Of a DNA stretch of 64,000 bases, positions 39,770 through 49,300 are shown piece by piece. The notes under the pieces were generated by a model. The model saw nothing but the letters and a program-made list of their open reading frames with translations, did no database searches and was not told where the DNA came from. The DNA lies in contig NZ_BCQS01000039.1 of the NCBI RefSeq assembly GCF_001552195.1, forward strand, positions 25,042-89,041. Reading direction: 5' to 3'. The translations under genes and the position numbers were made by a program. Each line of letters opens with the position of its first letter. Positions within the stretch are counted from its first letter, which is position 1. The DNA is from Actinomadura latina NBRC 106108 (GTDB lineage: Bacteria; Actinomycetota; Actinomycetes; Streptosporangiales; Streptosporangiaceae).

Positions 39770-39826
39770 ACGGCCCCCTTCGCCGGGCGGAACGGATGCT
39801 GCCAGGCCAGATTACTCGCGCCTGCC
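39763..39826. repeat. Direct repeat copy A (5' region of the small kinase-linked gene)
   Basis: This 64-base stretch matches 40236-40299 at 56 positions. Copy A covers the ribosome-binding site and leader of the gene starting at 39769. The similarity continues a few codons into that gene. Confidence 0.85.
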
Positions 39827-39934
39827 GATCGCCGGCCGCGGGGGAAGCGGTGCGGGCCGGGAACGTCCGACCTGAACGCTATGGTGCGTCTTCATGAGCA
39901 CACTCCATACCGGCACTGACGAGATGATTCCGGC

Positions 39935-40186
39935 GTGAGCCGCTACCGGGGCCCCGCCACCCTGATCGGCAACGGCGGCGCGGAGGTCGAGGTCTACGTC
40001 GATCTGCGCGCCAAGCAGCGGGAGTGGTCTGGGACGGCGACCATCGGCGACTTCGATGCCGACGACCCGCACGACCGGACGCTGAGACTTCCAGACGGCC
40101 GCGAGGCACAGGTCACGCTCGGTGACGCGGCAGTCTGGTCTGACGTCGTCACGCTGGTCGGAAGTGGCCCGCCGCCCTTCGCCTGA
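39935..40186 (+). CDS. Hypothetical small beta-rich protein
   Basis: This 83-residue protein starts at a GTG: SRYRGPATLIGNGGAEVEVYV, then LRLPDGREAQVTLGDAA and the end GSGPPPFA. I recognise the pattern as a recurrent short actinobacterial protein of unknown function with a single beta-barrel-like domain. It stands alone on the plus strand between the two direct-repeat copies, opposite in direction to everything around it. A ribosome site is weak (GAGATGA). No function is proposed. Confidence 0.6.
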   Translation: MSRYRGPATLIGNGGAEVEVYVDLRAKQREWSGTATIGDFDADDPHDRTLRLPDGREAQVTLGDAAVWSDVVTLVGSGPPPFA

Positions 40187-40235
40187 AGCGACCGTCCAAC
40201 CGGCGGAGCCGGCGTAGGGGTCGGGTGCCGGCGCA

Positions 40236-40299
40236 GCGGCACACGGCCCCCTTCGCCCGACGGAACGGATGCTGCGAGGTCGGATTACTCGCGCCCGCA
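40236..40299. repeat. Direct repeat copy B (degenerate leader duplicate)
   Basis: This is the second copy of the 64-base repeat. On the minus strand it again leads to a GTG followed by CCGCTGCGC, echoing the MSLR start of the gene at 39769, but the downstream frame is not conserved. It looks like the relic of a duplicated gene front. Confidence 0.75.
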
Positions 40300-40315
40300 G
40301 CCATGCCCTTGCCGT

Positions 40316-42406
40316 CTACTCGATCGATGCCAGGAACCGGTGCGGTTCGGTGAGGGCCAGCGCCGCGTGGTCGAGGTCGGCGAGGCGGGCGGCCAGGGTC
40401 GCCTCGGCCAGGTGGCGGGGCAGGGCGGCGGAGAACTTGAGCCCGTGCACCGCACGGTCGTCCACGTCGGGCAGGACGAGATGGTCCGCCAGTTCCCGCA
40501 CGGCGGAGCGCCAGCCGTCCGGGCGCAAGTCCCCGCGGAGCCGGATGTGGCCGGGGTCGATGCGCTGCGACTGGTCCGCGAGGTCGCCCAGGGTCGCCTT
40601 GAGGGTGGCGTTCGCGCGGTCGCCCGCCCATGTCCACCAGCGCAGGTCGCCGGACGGGCTGCGACTGATCACCGTCCCGCCGGGATGGACGGAGAAGTCC
40701 ATGTCGTCGCGGACGGCGGCGAGGGCGGTGGTCGCGCGACGGGTCAGCGCGACGGGCGGGTCGTCTCCGAGGAGGACGTCGCGGGCGGCGCGTGCCAGCT
40801 CGAAGGACACCAGGCCGGTCCCGGTGCCGATCCAGCCGGCCTTGCCTCCGCCGTCGGCGGGCTCGACGTGGCAGCGGCGGCGTTTCCAGTCGATCCAGGT
40901 GACGCGCCAGCTGTAGCCGCCGAGAAGCAGCAGGCGCGGCCCCACGACGCGCTCGGTGAGGAGCATGGGGTCGGCGCGGCCGACCTCGGTGCGTCCGCTG
41001 AGAACGGTGAACTCGGGCGCGGCCGTGAAGACGGCGGTGAGGTCGCGGAAGTGGATACGGCCGAAGCGTCTCTCCGCCTCGGGACCGATGAAGAGCATGC
41101 CGCCGTCGGAGTCGAGGTATCCCTGTTCCGCGAGGTGGCGGGCGATGGGTGCCGCCGATGCGCCGAACGGGTCGAGCCCGCCCCACCATTCCGGCCATAG
41201 CTTCTCCCCCACCTGGTTTTCCTGCAGGCAGAGGGCGAGAAGCTGCTGGGCGACGATGTGCCGCGGTTCGGGGGGCGGGGCGACGGGCTCGACGAACCCG
41301 CGGCTCCATTGCAACAGGAGCGCGGCGGCGCGCAGGGCGTCCTCACGGTCGAGGGCGAGGAACAGGCAGTTGCGGCGGGTGCCGGGCCGGCGGCCCGCGC
41401 GGCCGAGCCGCTGCAGGAACGCCGCGACGGTGGGCGGCGAGTTGATCTGGATGACGCGGTCGAGGTCGCCGACGTCGATGCCGAGTTCAAGGGTGGAGGT
41501 GGCGACGATGACGCAGTCGCGCGCCTCCGCGAACGCCTCTTCCGCGCGGCGCCGCTCGTCGAGGGAGAGGGACGCGTGGGACAGGAAGGTGGTGACGCCG
41601 AGGGCGCGCAGCGCGGCGCCGAGCTGCTCGACGATCCGGCGCGAGTCGCAGAAGACGAGTCGTTTCTCGCCCCGGTGCAGCGCAGAGATCACCTTGGCGG
41701 CGTTCTCGACGGAGCCGACGTGGTCGAGTTCGACGTGGGGTTCGGCGGCCGGGCCGGTCTCGGGGGCGACGACCCGGCGTGGACGGTGCGTCCCCGACCC
41801 CTGGAGCCAGGCCAGCAGGTCGCCGGGGTTGCCGACGGTGGCCGACAGGCCGATGCGCTGGAGGGGCCGTCCCGCGATGCGGGTGAGCCGTTCCAGCACG
41901 GCGATCAGGTGCCAGCCGCGGTCGTCGCCGGCGAACGCGTGCACCTCGTCCACGACGACGGCATGCAGCCCCTTGAACAGCCGGTCGTGGTCGACCTTCA
42001 CGCTGACCAGCATCGATTCCAGCGACTCGGGTGTGGTCAGCAGGATGTCGGGCGGGTCGGCGATGATGCGCCGGCGGCGCGGCTGGGAGACGTCGCCATG
42101 CCACAGCGCGACGCGCCGCCCGAGCCAGGCGGCGTATGTCTCCAGCCGGGGCAGCAGGTTGTTGAGCAGCGCTTTCAGGGGGCACACGTAGACGATCGAC
42201 AGACCCGTCCAGTTCTGCGCGGCCATCGCCGACAGCAGCGGGAACACCGCTGCTTCGGTCTTGCCTCCGGCGGTCGGCGCGAGCAGCAACGCGTCCGAGC
42301 CGTCGAGGACCGGATCCAGCGCCGCTTCCTGGAGCGGGCGCAGCGACGGCCAGCCCAGCACGTTGACGATGTGGTGCGCCAGGGACGGGTGCAGGCCGTC
42401 CATCAC
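40316..42406 (-). CDS. brxHI: BREX-2 type DEAD/DEAH helicase BrxHI
   Basis: This SF2 Lhr-like helicase has 696 residues. Motif I is LLAPTAGGKTEAAVFP near residue 45, motif II VVVDEVHAFAG near 156, motif III GLSATVGNP, and motifs V/VI ATSTLELGIDVGDLD and FLQRLGRAGRRPGTR. After the helicase core comes a winged-helix region and a C-terminal domain as in Lhr proteins. It is the last gene of the pglY-pglZ-brxD-brxHI run and overlaps brxD by a few bases (GTGATG, start GTG at 42406 or ATG at 42403). In BREX-2 loci this helicase accompanies the pgl genes; its exact part in phage exclusion is unknown. Confidence 0.85.
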   Translation of the reverse strand: MMDGLHPSLAHHIVNVLGWPSLRPLQEAALDPVLDGSDALLLAPTAGGKTEAAVFPLLSAMAAQNWTGLSIVYVCPLKALLNNLLPRLETYAAWLGRRVALWHGDVSQPRRRRIIADPPDILLTTPESLESMLVSVKVDHDRLFKGLHAVVVDEVHAFAGDDRGWHLIAVLERLTRIAGRPLQRIGLSATVGNPGDLLAWLQGSGTHRPRRVVAPETGPAAEPHVELDHVGSVENAAKVISALHRGEKRLVFCDSRRIVEQLGAALRALGVTTFLSHASLSLDERRRAEEAFAEARDCVIVATSTLELGIDVGDLDRVIQINSPPTVAAFLQRLGRAGRRPGTRRNCLFLALDREDALRAAALLLQWSRGFVEPVAPPPEPRHIVAQQLLALCLQENQVGEKLWPEWWGGLDPFGASAAPIARHLAEQGYLDSDGGMLFIGPEAERRFGRIHFRDLTAVFTAAPEFTVLSGRTEVGRADPMLLTERVVGPRLLLLGGYSWRVTWIDWKRRRCHVEPADGGGKAGWIGTGTGLVSFELARAARDVLLGDDPPVALTRRATTALAAVRDDMDFSVHPGGTVISRSPSGDLRWWTWAGDRANATLKATLGDLADQSQRIDPGHIRLRGDLRPDGWRSAVRELADHLVLPDVDDRAVHGLKFSAALPRHLAEATLAARLADLDHAALALTEPHRFLASIE

Positions 42407-43752
42407 AGGTCGAGCTCCACCTCGTCCGCGCTGCCGGCACGGGCGGTAGAAGCGGCGGCGTTGCGTTCGACCTCGCTCAGTTCGGACGAGGTCAGCGTCA
42501 GGTGGTAGTCGCGGCGCGGGTCGAAGCCGTCCACGTAGTCGACGCGGTCGAGGACATCGGCCACGAGTTTGCGCAGGAAGACGCGGGGTGCGACGCCGAC
42601 CTGACCGCCCAGGCCGCCGGTGACGGCCTTGGCGAGTTCGCAGATGTAGGCGTCGTCGACGAGGGCGGCGACCCGGTCGGGGCGGCGCGCGCCGGAGGCG
42701 AACAGATCACGGACGGTACCGCCGAGTTCCACCAGCTTGGGCAGGTCGAATCCGCCGAGTCGGAGCTGGACGGCGCGCGGCGAGTCGAAGCGCGGGTCGG
42801 TGGAGAAGTCTGTGGCGAGCCGCTGCGCGAGCGGCGGCAGCCGCTGGGCGCCTTGCCGCCCGTCGAAGAACGCGGGCGTCCCTGTGATGACGAGGAACAG
42901 GCCGGGGAAGCGTCCGCCGTCCACCTCGTCGATGAGCTGCCGCAGCGCGTTGAGCGCCTTCTCCCGCACGTCGGACCGCACCCGCTGAAGCGTCTCGATC
43001 TCGTCGAGGACGACCAGCAGCCCCGGATGGCCGCAGTCCCGCAGCACGGTCAGCAGCCCTTGCAGGAAACCGAGCGCGCCGAAGTGGTCGAGGGAACCTT
43101 TGATGCCGGCGGCGTGCTTGGCGGACGCGCCGACGTTCGGCTGCCCGGCCACCCACGCGAGCAGCGCCTCGGCAGTGGCGTGGTCATCGGCGAGGCGCGC
43201 CTTCCGGTAGCCGCGCAGCGCGGACGCGAAGAGCGGGGTGGTGCGGGCGACGTCCGCGAGCCGCTGCTCCATCAGTTCGTCCACCCCGGCGGAGAGCGCC
43301 GCCAGTTCGGGCTGCCCGTCCCGCGTGACCGGGACGGTGCCCGCCGCGAGCACCTCCTCCTCCAGGGTGAAGAACCATGCCTCCACGACGTCGCGGAGCG
43401 CGCTCGGCGGGTAGGAGGCGGTGGTCAGCCGTTCGACGAGCCGCCGGTAGACGGTTTCGAGGCGGTGCAGCGGCGTCTCGGTCTCGGAGATCTGGATCTC
43501 GGCGGCGGCCATGCCGCGCCGCTTGGCGCGTTCGGCGAGCCAGCGGGCGAAGAAGGTCTTGCCGGACCCGTACTCGCCGCGTACCGCTTTGAACACCGCG
43601 CCGCCGGACACCGCCGTGGCGAGTTCGTCGTCGATGGCGGTCTCGAAACGCCCGAGGCCCACCGCGAACAGGTCGAGGCCCGCCTGCGGGACGGTGCCGC
43701 GGCGCAGCGCGTCCACGACCTCGCGGCGCCGGGCGGCGCTCACCGCCGCCAT
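42403..43752 (-). CDS. brxD: BREX-2 ATP-binding protein BrxD
   Basis: This 449-residue P-loop ATPase (ORC/STAND-like) has Walker A VRGEYGSGKTFFARWLAE near residue 55 and Walker B LLVVLDEIETLQRV near 245. The start is MAAVSAARRREVVDALRRGT and the length is as expected for BrxD. The ATG overlaps the pglZ stop by one base (TGATG). It is cytoplasmic and presumably couples ATP hydrolysis to DNA handling with PglY and BrxHI. Confidence 0.87.
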   Translation of the reverse strand: MAAVSAARRREVVDALRRGTVPQAGLDLFAVGLGRFETAIDDELATAVSGGAVFKAVRGEYGSGKTFFARWLAERAKRRGMAAAEIQISETETPLHRLETVYRRLVERLTTASYPPSALRDVVEAWFFTLEEEVLAAGTVPVTRDGQPELAALSAGVDELMEQRLADVARTTPLFASALRGYRKARLADDHATAEALLAWVAGQPNVGASAKHAAGIKGSLDHFGALGFLQGLLTVLRDCGHPGLLVVLDEIETLQRVRSDVREKALNALRQLIDEVDGGRFPGLFLVITGTPAFFDGRQGAQRLPPLAQRLATDFSTDPRFDSPRAVQLRLGGFDLPKLVELGGTVRDLFASGARRPDRVAALVDDAYICELAKAVTGGLGGQVGVAPRVFLRKLVADVLDRVDYVDGFDPRRDYHLTLTSSELSEVERNAAASTARAGSADEVELDL

Positions 43753-46391
43753 CAGCCGCCGCCTCCGAGGAACTGCTCGCGCAGCAGCGGGAGGTCGAGC
43801 GCGACGGTGCGGTCGCCGTCGGTGACGGCGAGAACCTGGTACCCGTCGACGTTGAGGAGCTTGATCACCGTCGAAACGTATCCGCGCATGCGTGCGGGCA
43901 GCTGCCCGGCGCGCTGGGCGGCGACCGGGAGCGGCAGTTTCCCGCCGGCTCCGGCGAGCGCGTCGAGCAGCGCGGTGAGGCCCGCGTCCTCGACGGGCGG
44001 CCGGGGGTGCTGCTCGCGCTGCGCGGCGAACAGCTCGGACGCGACGACCAGCGCGCCGATGCCGTCCGCCTGGTCGGCCTCGGGCAGCCCGCCGGAGGCC
44101 GGGACGTCGAACAGCGGCTCTTCGGCGCGTTTCTTGGCGGGCTTCGGTGCCTCGGCCTGCCGGGGAGCGGTGAAGGCGGTCCACCACACGGGTTCGTGCA
44201 TGGCCGGGGCGTAGGTTTCCCACCCGTCCGGGACCAGCCGTTCGGTCGGGACGAGCACCACGATCGGCACGATCATCTCGGCGAGGGAGACGCCGCCGTG
44301 GTAGCCGCCCTTGCGGGCGTTGTAGCGGATGCGGGTGTTCCACGGCACGACGACGGCGCCGCCGGGCGCGAGCACCCGGCGGCCGGTCACGGTGACCTCG
44401 CCGTCGCCGGGCTCTCCGGTCCGGTACCGGGCCGCCTCCGCGCGCACGGTGATCGCGGCGTCGCCGCGGTCCAGGACGTGGCCGTGGTCGGAGGTGAGGA
44501 CGACGGGGCGGCCCGCGCGCCAGGCCGCCTCCAGCAGCCGGTCGAGGCCGGCGATGCCGCTCGGGTGCCAGTCGGCGCGCCCGTCGGCGCGCCCTTTGTC
44601 GAGGCTGTCGTCCACGGCGTTGAGGACGACGCCGACGACGGTTCCCCGGTCGGCGACGGCCGCCTTCACCTCGCCGCTGAGGCCGTCCCTCACGTCGGCC
44701 TTGTGGAACAGCCGTGTCGTGCGGGTGCCCCAGAAGTCACGGAATCCGCGTTCCTCGTCGGCCTGCTGCCCGGCCCGCAGCTCTCCGCTGAGCAGCGTCG
44801 TGCGGGAGAACGCGGTGATGGAGGGGACGGTGGCCAGGGCGCCCTCGCGTCCCTGCGCGCGCCGGCCCGTCTCCGTCCACCGGCCGGCACCGGTGATCTC
44901 GGCGGTGACCGCGCCGGCGATCGCGGCGGTCATCCCGTCCACGACGACGATCAGCGGGGCGGCCCGCGCCGCGACGGGGCGGGCGATCGCCTCGAGCAGG
45001 TTCTCCACCAGGACGAGTTCTTCGGCGCCGCCGGAGACGCCGCTCCACGCGGCGAGCCGCCGGGCGAATTCCCGGTCGCCCGCGTCCCGGCGGGCCTGCA
45101 CGGCGTCGAGCAGCCCGCCGTAGGCGCCGTCACCGCCGTCGCGCACATCGGTGACGGCGCGATCCACCCAGGAGCCGTCGCGCACATACCGGTCGACGTG
45201 CTCGCGGAGCGACCCGGCCGGTTCGGGATCGCGCGCCAGCCACCGGACGAGGCGCGCCGCCATCTCGGCGGCCCCGGTGTCCTCGGCGCGGGCGCGGTGC
45301 AGATGGTGGTCGGTGAGGCCGGCGAGCGCCCGGTCCACCTCCGCCACGTCGGCGGGCAGCGGGTCGGGCACCGCCGCCGCGACGGCGTCGGTCAGTGCCC
45401 GCAGCCGCAGCCGGTATCCGGCCTCCAGGACGCGGCTCGCCCCGGCGAGGTCGCCGGCCTGCAGTTCGTCGAGCAGATCCTGGGCCCGCCGCAGGACCGC
45501 GTCGGCCCAGAGCGGGTCGGCTTCGATCCGGCGCAGCAGCAGCGATTCGCACGCCTCGGCGAACGCGGTCAGTGCGGGCTCGGCGGGCAGCGCCCCGCCG
45601 AACAGCCGCTCGGCGCGCACCCGCGCGGCCAGCACCGCCTGCCGCCGCTCCCTGCGGCCGAACAGGATCCCGGCGACGAGACCGGCGGCGGCGGCGTCGG
45701 TGGCGTGCCCGGCGCGGACGAGCCGGAACAGCACGTCCGCGACGGGGCCGGCGGTGCGGGCGAGCCAGTCGGCGATGCCGGTCTGCTCCTGCTCGGCGAG
45801 CGCGGTGAAGCGGGACACGGCGGCGATGTCCTCGGCCCATTCCAGCAGGCTCGCGGCGTCGGTGGCGCCGCCGGTGCCGAGCCGCGCCGAGGCGACGGCG
45901 CCGAGAGCGGTGTCGTGGTCGAGCAGCGCGCCTTTGACCTTCGGCCATCCGCCGTCCGGCTGCGTTTCGAGCAGCGCGTCCGACACCCAGCCGTTGCCGG
46001 GCGCGGTGAGGCGCGGGTCGAGCGTTTTCGCGCCGAAGGCGTGCCGCACCAGGTCCCAGCGGTTGACGGCGACGATGTCCTGGCCGATCGCGTGCGCGAG
46101 CAGGGAGTCGCCGAGGTCGCGCCGTTCGGAGGGCGACAGCACCACCAGGTAGTCGGTGTGCTTGGCCGACACGGCGTCGAGGACGGCGAGCAGCGTCCCG
46201 CACGGCACGACCTGGACGCTCGCCCCGTCGACGTCGAAGGAGCCGGGGCCGTGCCACTGCGGGGCGGCGCGCAGGAACAGCGTGCCGCCGTCCGGGTGGC
46301 GGCGCCTGGCACGCCGGATCTCCGCGGACACGATCCCGGGGGTGGCGACCGGAGCGGCCCGCCGCGCCGGGGCCGCCGCGGCTCCCGTCAC
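43752..46391 (-). CDS. pglZ: BREX-2 alkaline-phosphatase-type protein PglZ
   Basis: This 879-residue protein has a central PglZ domain of the alkaline-phosphatase superfamily. The metal and nucleophile region is PLIVVVDGMTAAIAG near residue 483, with the second metal site VVLTSDHGHVLDRG near 630 and a final His-bearing YHGGVSLAEMIVPIVVL. The N- and C-terminal parts are the helical flanks usual for BREX-2 PglZ. GTG start, overlapping the pglY stop by four bases (GTGA). PglZ is the defining protein of BREX and is needed for phage exclusion in the Pgl system. Confidence 0.9.
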   Translation of the reverse strand: MTGAAAAPARRAAPVATPGIVSAEIRRARRRHPDGGTLFLRAAPQWHGPGSFDVDGASVQVVPCGTLLAVLDAVSAKHTDYLVVLSPSERRDLGDSLLAHAIGQDIVAVNRWDLVRHAFGAKTLDPRLTAPGNGWVSDALLETQPDGGWPKVKGALLDHDTALGAVASARLGTGGATDAASLLEWAEDIAAVSRFTALAEQEQTGIADWLARTAGPVADVLFRLVRAGHATDAAAAGLVAGILFGRRERRQAVLAARVRAERLFGGALPAEPALTAFAEACESLLLRRIEADPLWADAVLRRAQDLLDELQAGDLAGASRVLEAGYRLRLRALTDAVAAAVPDPLPADVAEVDRALAGLTDHHLHRARAEDTGAAEMAARLVRWLARDPEPAGSLREHVDRYVRDGSWVDRAVTDVRDGGDGAYGGLLDAVQARRDAGDREFARRLAAWSGVSGGAEELVLVENLLEAIARPVAARAAPLIVVVDGMTAAIAGAVTAEITGAGRWTETGRRAQGREGALATVPSITAFSRTTLLSGELRAGQQADEERGFRDFWGTRTTRLFHKADVRDGLSGEVKAAVADRGTVVGVVLNAVDDSLDKGRADGRADWHPSGIAGLDRLLEAAWRAGRPVVLTSDHGHVLDRGDAAITVRAEAARYRTGEPGDGEVTVTGRRVLAPGGAVVVPWNTRIRYNARKGGYHGGVSLAEMIVPIVVLVPTERLVPDGWETYAPAMHEPVWWTAFTAPRQAEAPKPAKKRAEEPLFDVPASGGLPEADQADGIGALVVASELFAAQREQHPRPPVEDAGLTALLDALAGAGGKLPLPVAAQRAGQLPARMRGYVSTVIKLLNVDGYQVLAVTDGDRTVALDLPLLREQFLGGGG

Positions 46392-49300
46392 TGGAGGCTC
46401 CGCCAGGTGATCTGGAACTCGGCGTCCGGGAGTTTCGCCATGTCCCGGCGGATGCGCTCGACGACCTGGTCCAGCCCCTCAGCGAGGATCTGCGCCTCGC
46501 CCGAGACGCGTGCCGGGGGCGGCGGAGGCGGAGGCGGCGGGGGCGGGGGCGGGGGCGGGGGCGGGTCGTCCATGAGGAGGGCGACCGTGGCCCGCTTGGC
46601 GTCGGTGATCGCGGGCGCCAGCCGGGCGGCCTGCTCGTCGCGACGGGCCACATCACGCAGCCGGCCCATGATGAGCTGTGCCGGTTCGGCCCTGTCGCCG
46701 CCGCCCGCGGCAAGGTCCGGCAGCCGGTTCAGCAGCGGCCAGTCGGCGCCCGCGAGCGCCTCGGAGAGCGGCTGCGCCTCGCGCAGCGTGACGCCGAGCG
46801 CGACCGGCTGGACGTCCCCGAGGTCGAACCCGGCGAGCGCGCGCAGCAGCGGCGTGTCGTCCTGGCCGACGAGCGACTCGGCGAGGCGGTGCGCGGTGCG
46901 GGCCAGCGGCAGCCGGTCGCCGTCCGCCAGGCCGAGCAGGTCGGCGTGCCGCTCCAGTTCGGTCACCAGCGCAGCGGTGTGCGGGAGGCGCAGACTGGCG
47001 GCGCGGCGCACCTGGTCGGCCAGCGCGTGCACCGACCGGGGACTGCGCACCGCCGGGCGGGTCGCCTGGAAAACGTCGTGGGCGCGCTTGCCCGCGGTCT
47101 CGAACTCCTCCGGCGAAGGAAGCTCCTGCGGCCGCAGCACATAGTCGCCGGGGATGTTCTTCACGTCCGGCTGCGGGACGATCTGCCCGCCCCGCACCCA
47201 CGCCCGCGCACGCATCAGCGCGTACGCGCAGACGACCAGGTTGGTCATGTCCGGGGGCAGGCCGGGCTGCTCCTCCAGGATCCAGCCGCGGACCTGCGCC
47301 ACGGTGACGTCCCCGGACGCCGCGCCCGCCGCCGCCGCGTGCCGGTCCAGCGTCATCGGCCAGTTGTCGTTCAGGACGAGCGCGGCCTCCCCCATCGCGC
47401 CGAGGTCCAGGGGGTTGACGATGCGGCGGATGACGGGGATGTCGGCGCGCGGCGGTTCGTGCCGCCGGACGTCGTTCTCCATCGCCTGCTCGATGGCCCC
47501 GAGCGCGACCTGGAGGTCCTTGAGCCGGTAGGGGCTCTGCTTGCCGGACGGCGCGAAGTTCGGGTGCCCGGGGTAGCGGTGGTCGAGGAGCTTGCCGCAG
47601 ATGTGCTCCAGCGCCGCGCCGAACCCGAGCGCGGCGGGCGGCCGGATGTCGACGGCGGCGTCCATGCCCATGATGTGCTGGTCGATCTGCTGCCCGATGT
47701 CGGCGTCGTCGTGGGCGGCGAGCCCGTACGCCTTCTTCAGGACGTCCTTGAGCCGGGTCCCGAGGGCGTTGCGGCGGCTTTCCAGCTGGGTGCGGGCGTG
47801 GTAGCGGTCCTCGTCGGTCATCAGCGGGGTGTTCTCCCGCAGCCGGTCGCGTTCGAGGACGTGCCGGATGACGACGAGTTCGCCGAGGTCGGCGAGGCGG
47901 TCGGCGGACAGGAACGACGGCAGCCAGCACAGCGTGGACAGGTTCGCCCGGCGCGGATCGGCGCGCAGTTCCTCGACGCGGTTGCGGTCCTCGGCGGGGC
48001 CGAAGACGTCGTCGAAGGGATAGTCGACGATGACGCGCAGCGCGCCCGGCTCTTCGGCCGCGAACACGTCGGACGACGTCTTCGGATCGGCGACGTTGGC
48101 GAACACGAGCTCGACGACGCGGGAGGTGCCGCGCCAGGTGATGGTGCGGCGGCTGACGAACGGGTCGCTGTCGCCCGCCTCCAGCTCCTTCCAAAGGATC
48201 TCTTTGAGCAGGCGCCGCTTGGCCGCGTCGTCATCGACGTTGCGGACCTTGTCGAGAATGCTCTTGGTGTCGACGCCGATCAGTGCGACGTCCACGGTCG
48301 GGTTGCCCTCGCCCTGCAGGCGGATCTCCCCGAACTCGCCGGCCAGGTCGCGCAGCGTCTTGTGCACGACCTCGCCTTGGCGCCCCGGCAGCATGGACGG
48401 GATCGAGCCGTGGTTGAGCGCGGCGAGGCGCCCCGGGTTGACCGTCTTCAGGGCCGGGACGTTCGGCACGAGCGCCTTCAGCATCAGCGTCTTGACGACC
48501 AGGTCGTCGGCCCGGAAGGCGTGCACCGGCGGCAGCTTCGCGGCCGCGTCCTCGTCCAGCCGGTGCCGGGCGAGCAGCCAGGGCCGCAGCCGCTGCATAT
48601 AGAAGGACTTCGCCTGGTCGAACTCCGAGCGCAGCTTGTCGCTGAACGGGTCGACGCCGCCGGTCAGCAGCACGTCGAAGATCGCGCCGAGCGGGACGAG
48701 CTGCCCGGCGGGGAGGATGTCGCGGTGGTCGACCAGCAGCTGCAGCATCAGCTTCAGCGCCGTCCGCTCCCGCTGGAGGGCGCTGGAGATGTCGACCATC
48801 GTGTGCAGGAACGCAGGGCTGAACGGGTACACCGACCGGAACGCGGCCTGGTCGGTGCCGCCGCCCTGCGAGTCGAGCAGCGCCTCCCACACCTGCGCCT
48901 GCGTCCGGGTGATCCGCTCGAACCCGGCCTCGATCTCGGCCCTGGCCTGTTCGTCCTTCGGCCGCAGCAACCGCTGCCGGACGACCTCGGGCAGGTTCGC
49001 GTCCGCGAGCCGGATGAAGTCGAACCGGCCGTCCCAGTGCTTGAGCGTGTCGAACAGCGAGGTCTGCTGCGCGCCCGCCACGTCCCGGCCCACGAGTTCG
49101 CGCAGGTCGCGCTGGCGCGGCACGAAGCTGACGATCGGCGCGGGGCGCCGCCAGTCGGCCGATTCGACGAGCTTGGCGACCATGCTGGCCTGCTCGGCGA
49201 CGAACGCGGGCTTGGCGAGGTGGGTGTTCAGCCACAGGACCAGCTCGTCCAGCAGGAGGATGAGGGCGTCGTAGCCGAGGACCTCCTTGGCGTGCCGGCT

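Noticed and set aside
46514..46564. Polyproline tract as a frameshift or assembly error
   Set aside because: The frame is open on both sides and leads to a normal PglY C-terminus, so it was kept as a real tract, with length variation as the open question.
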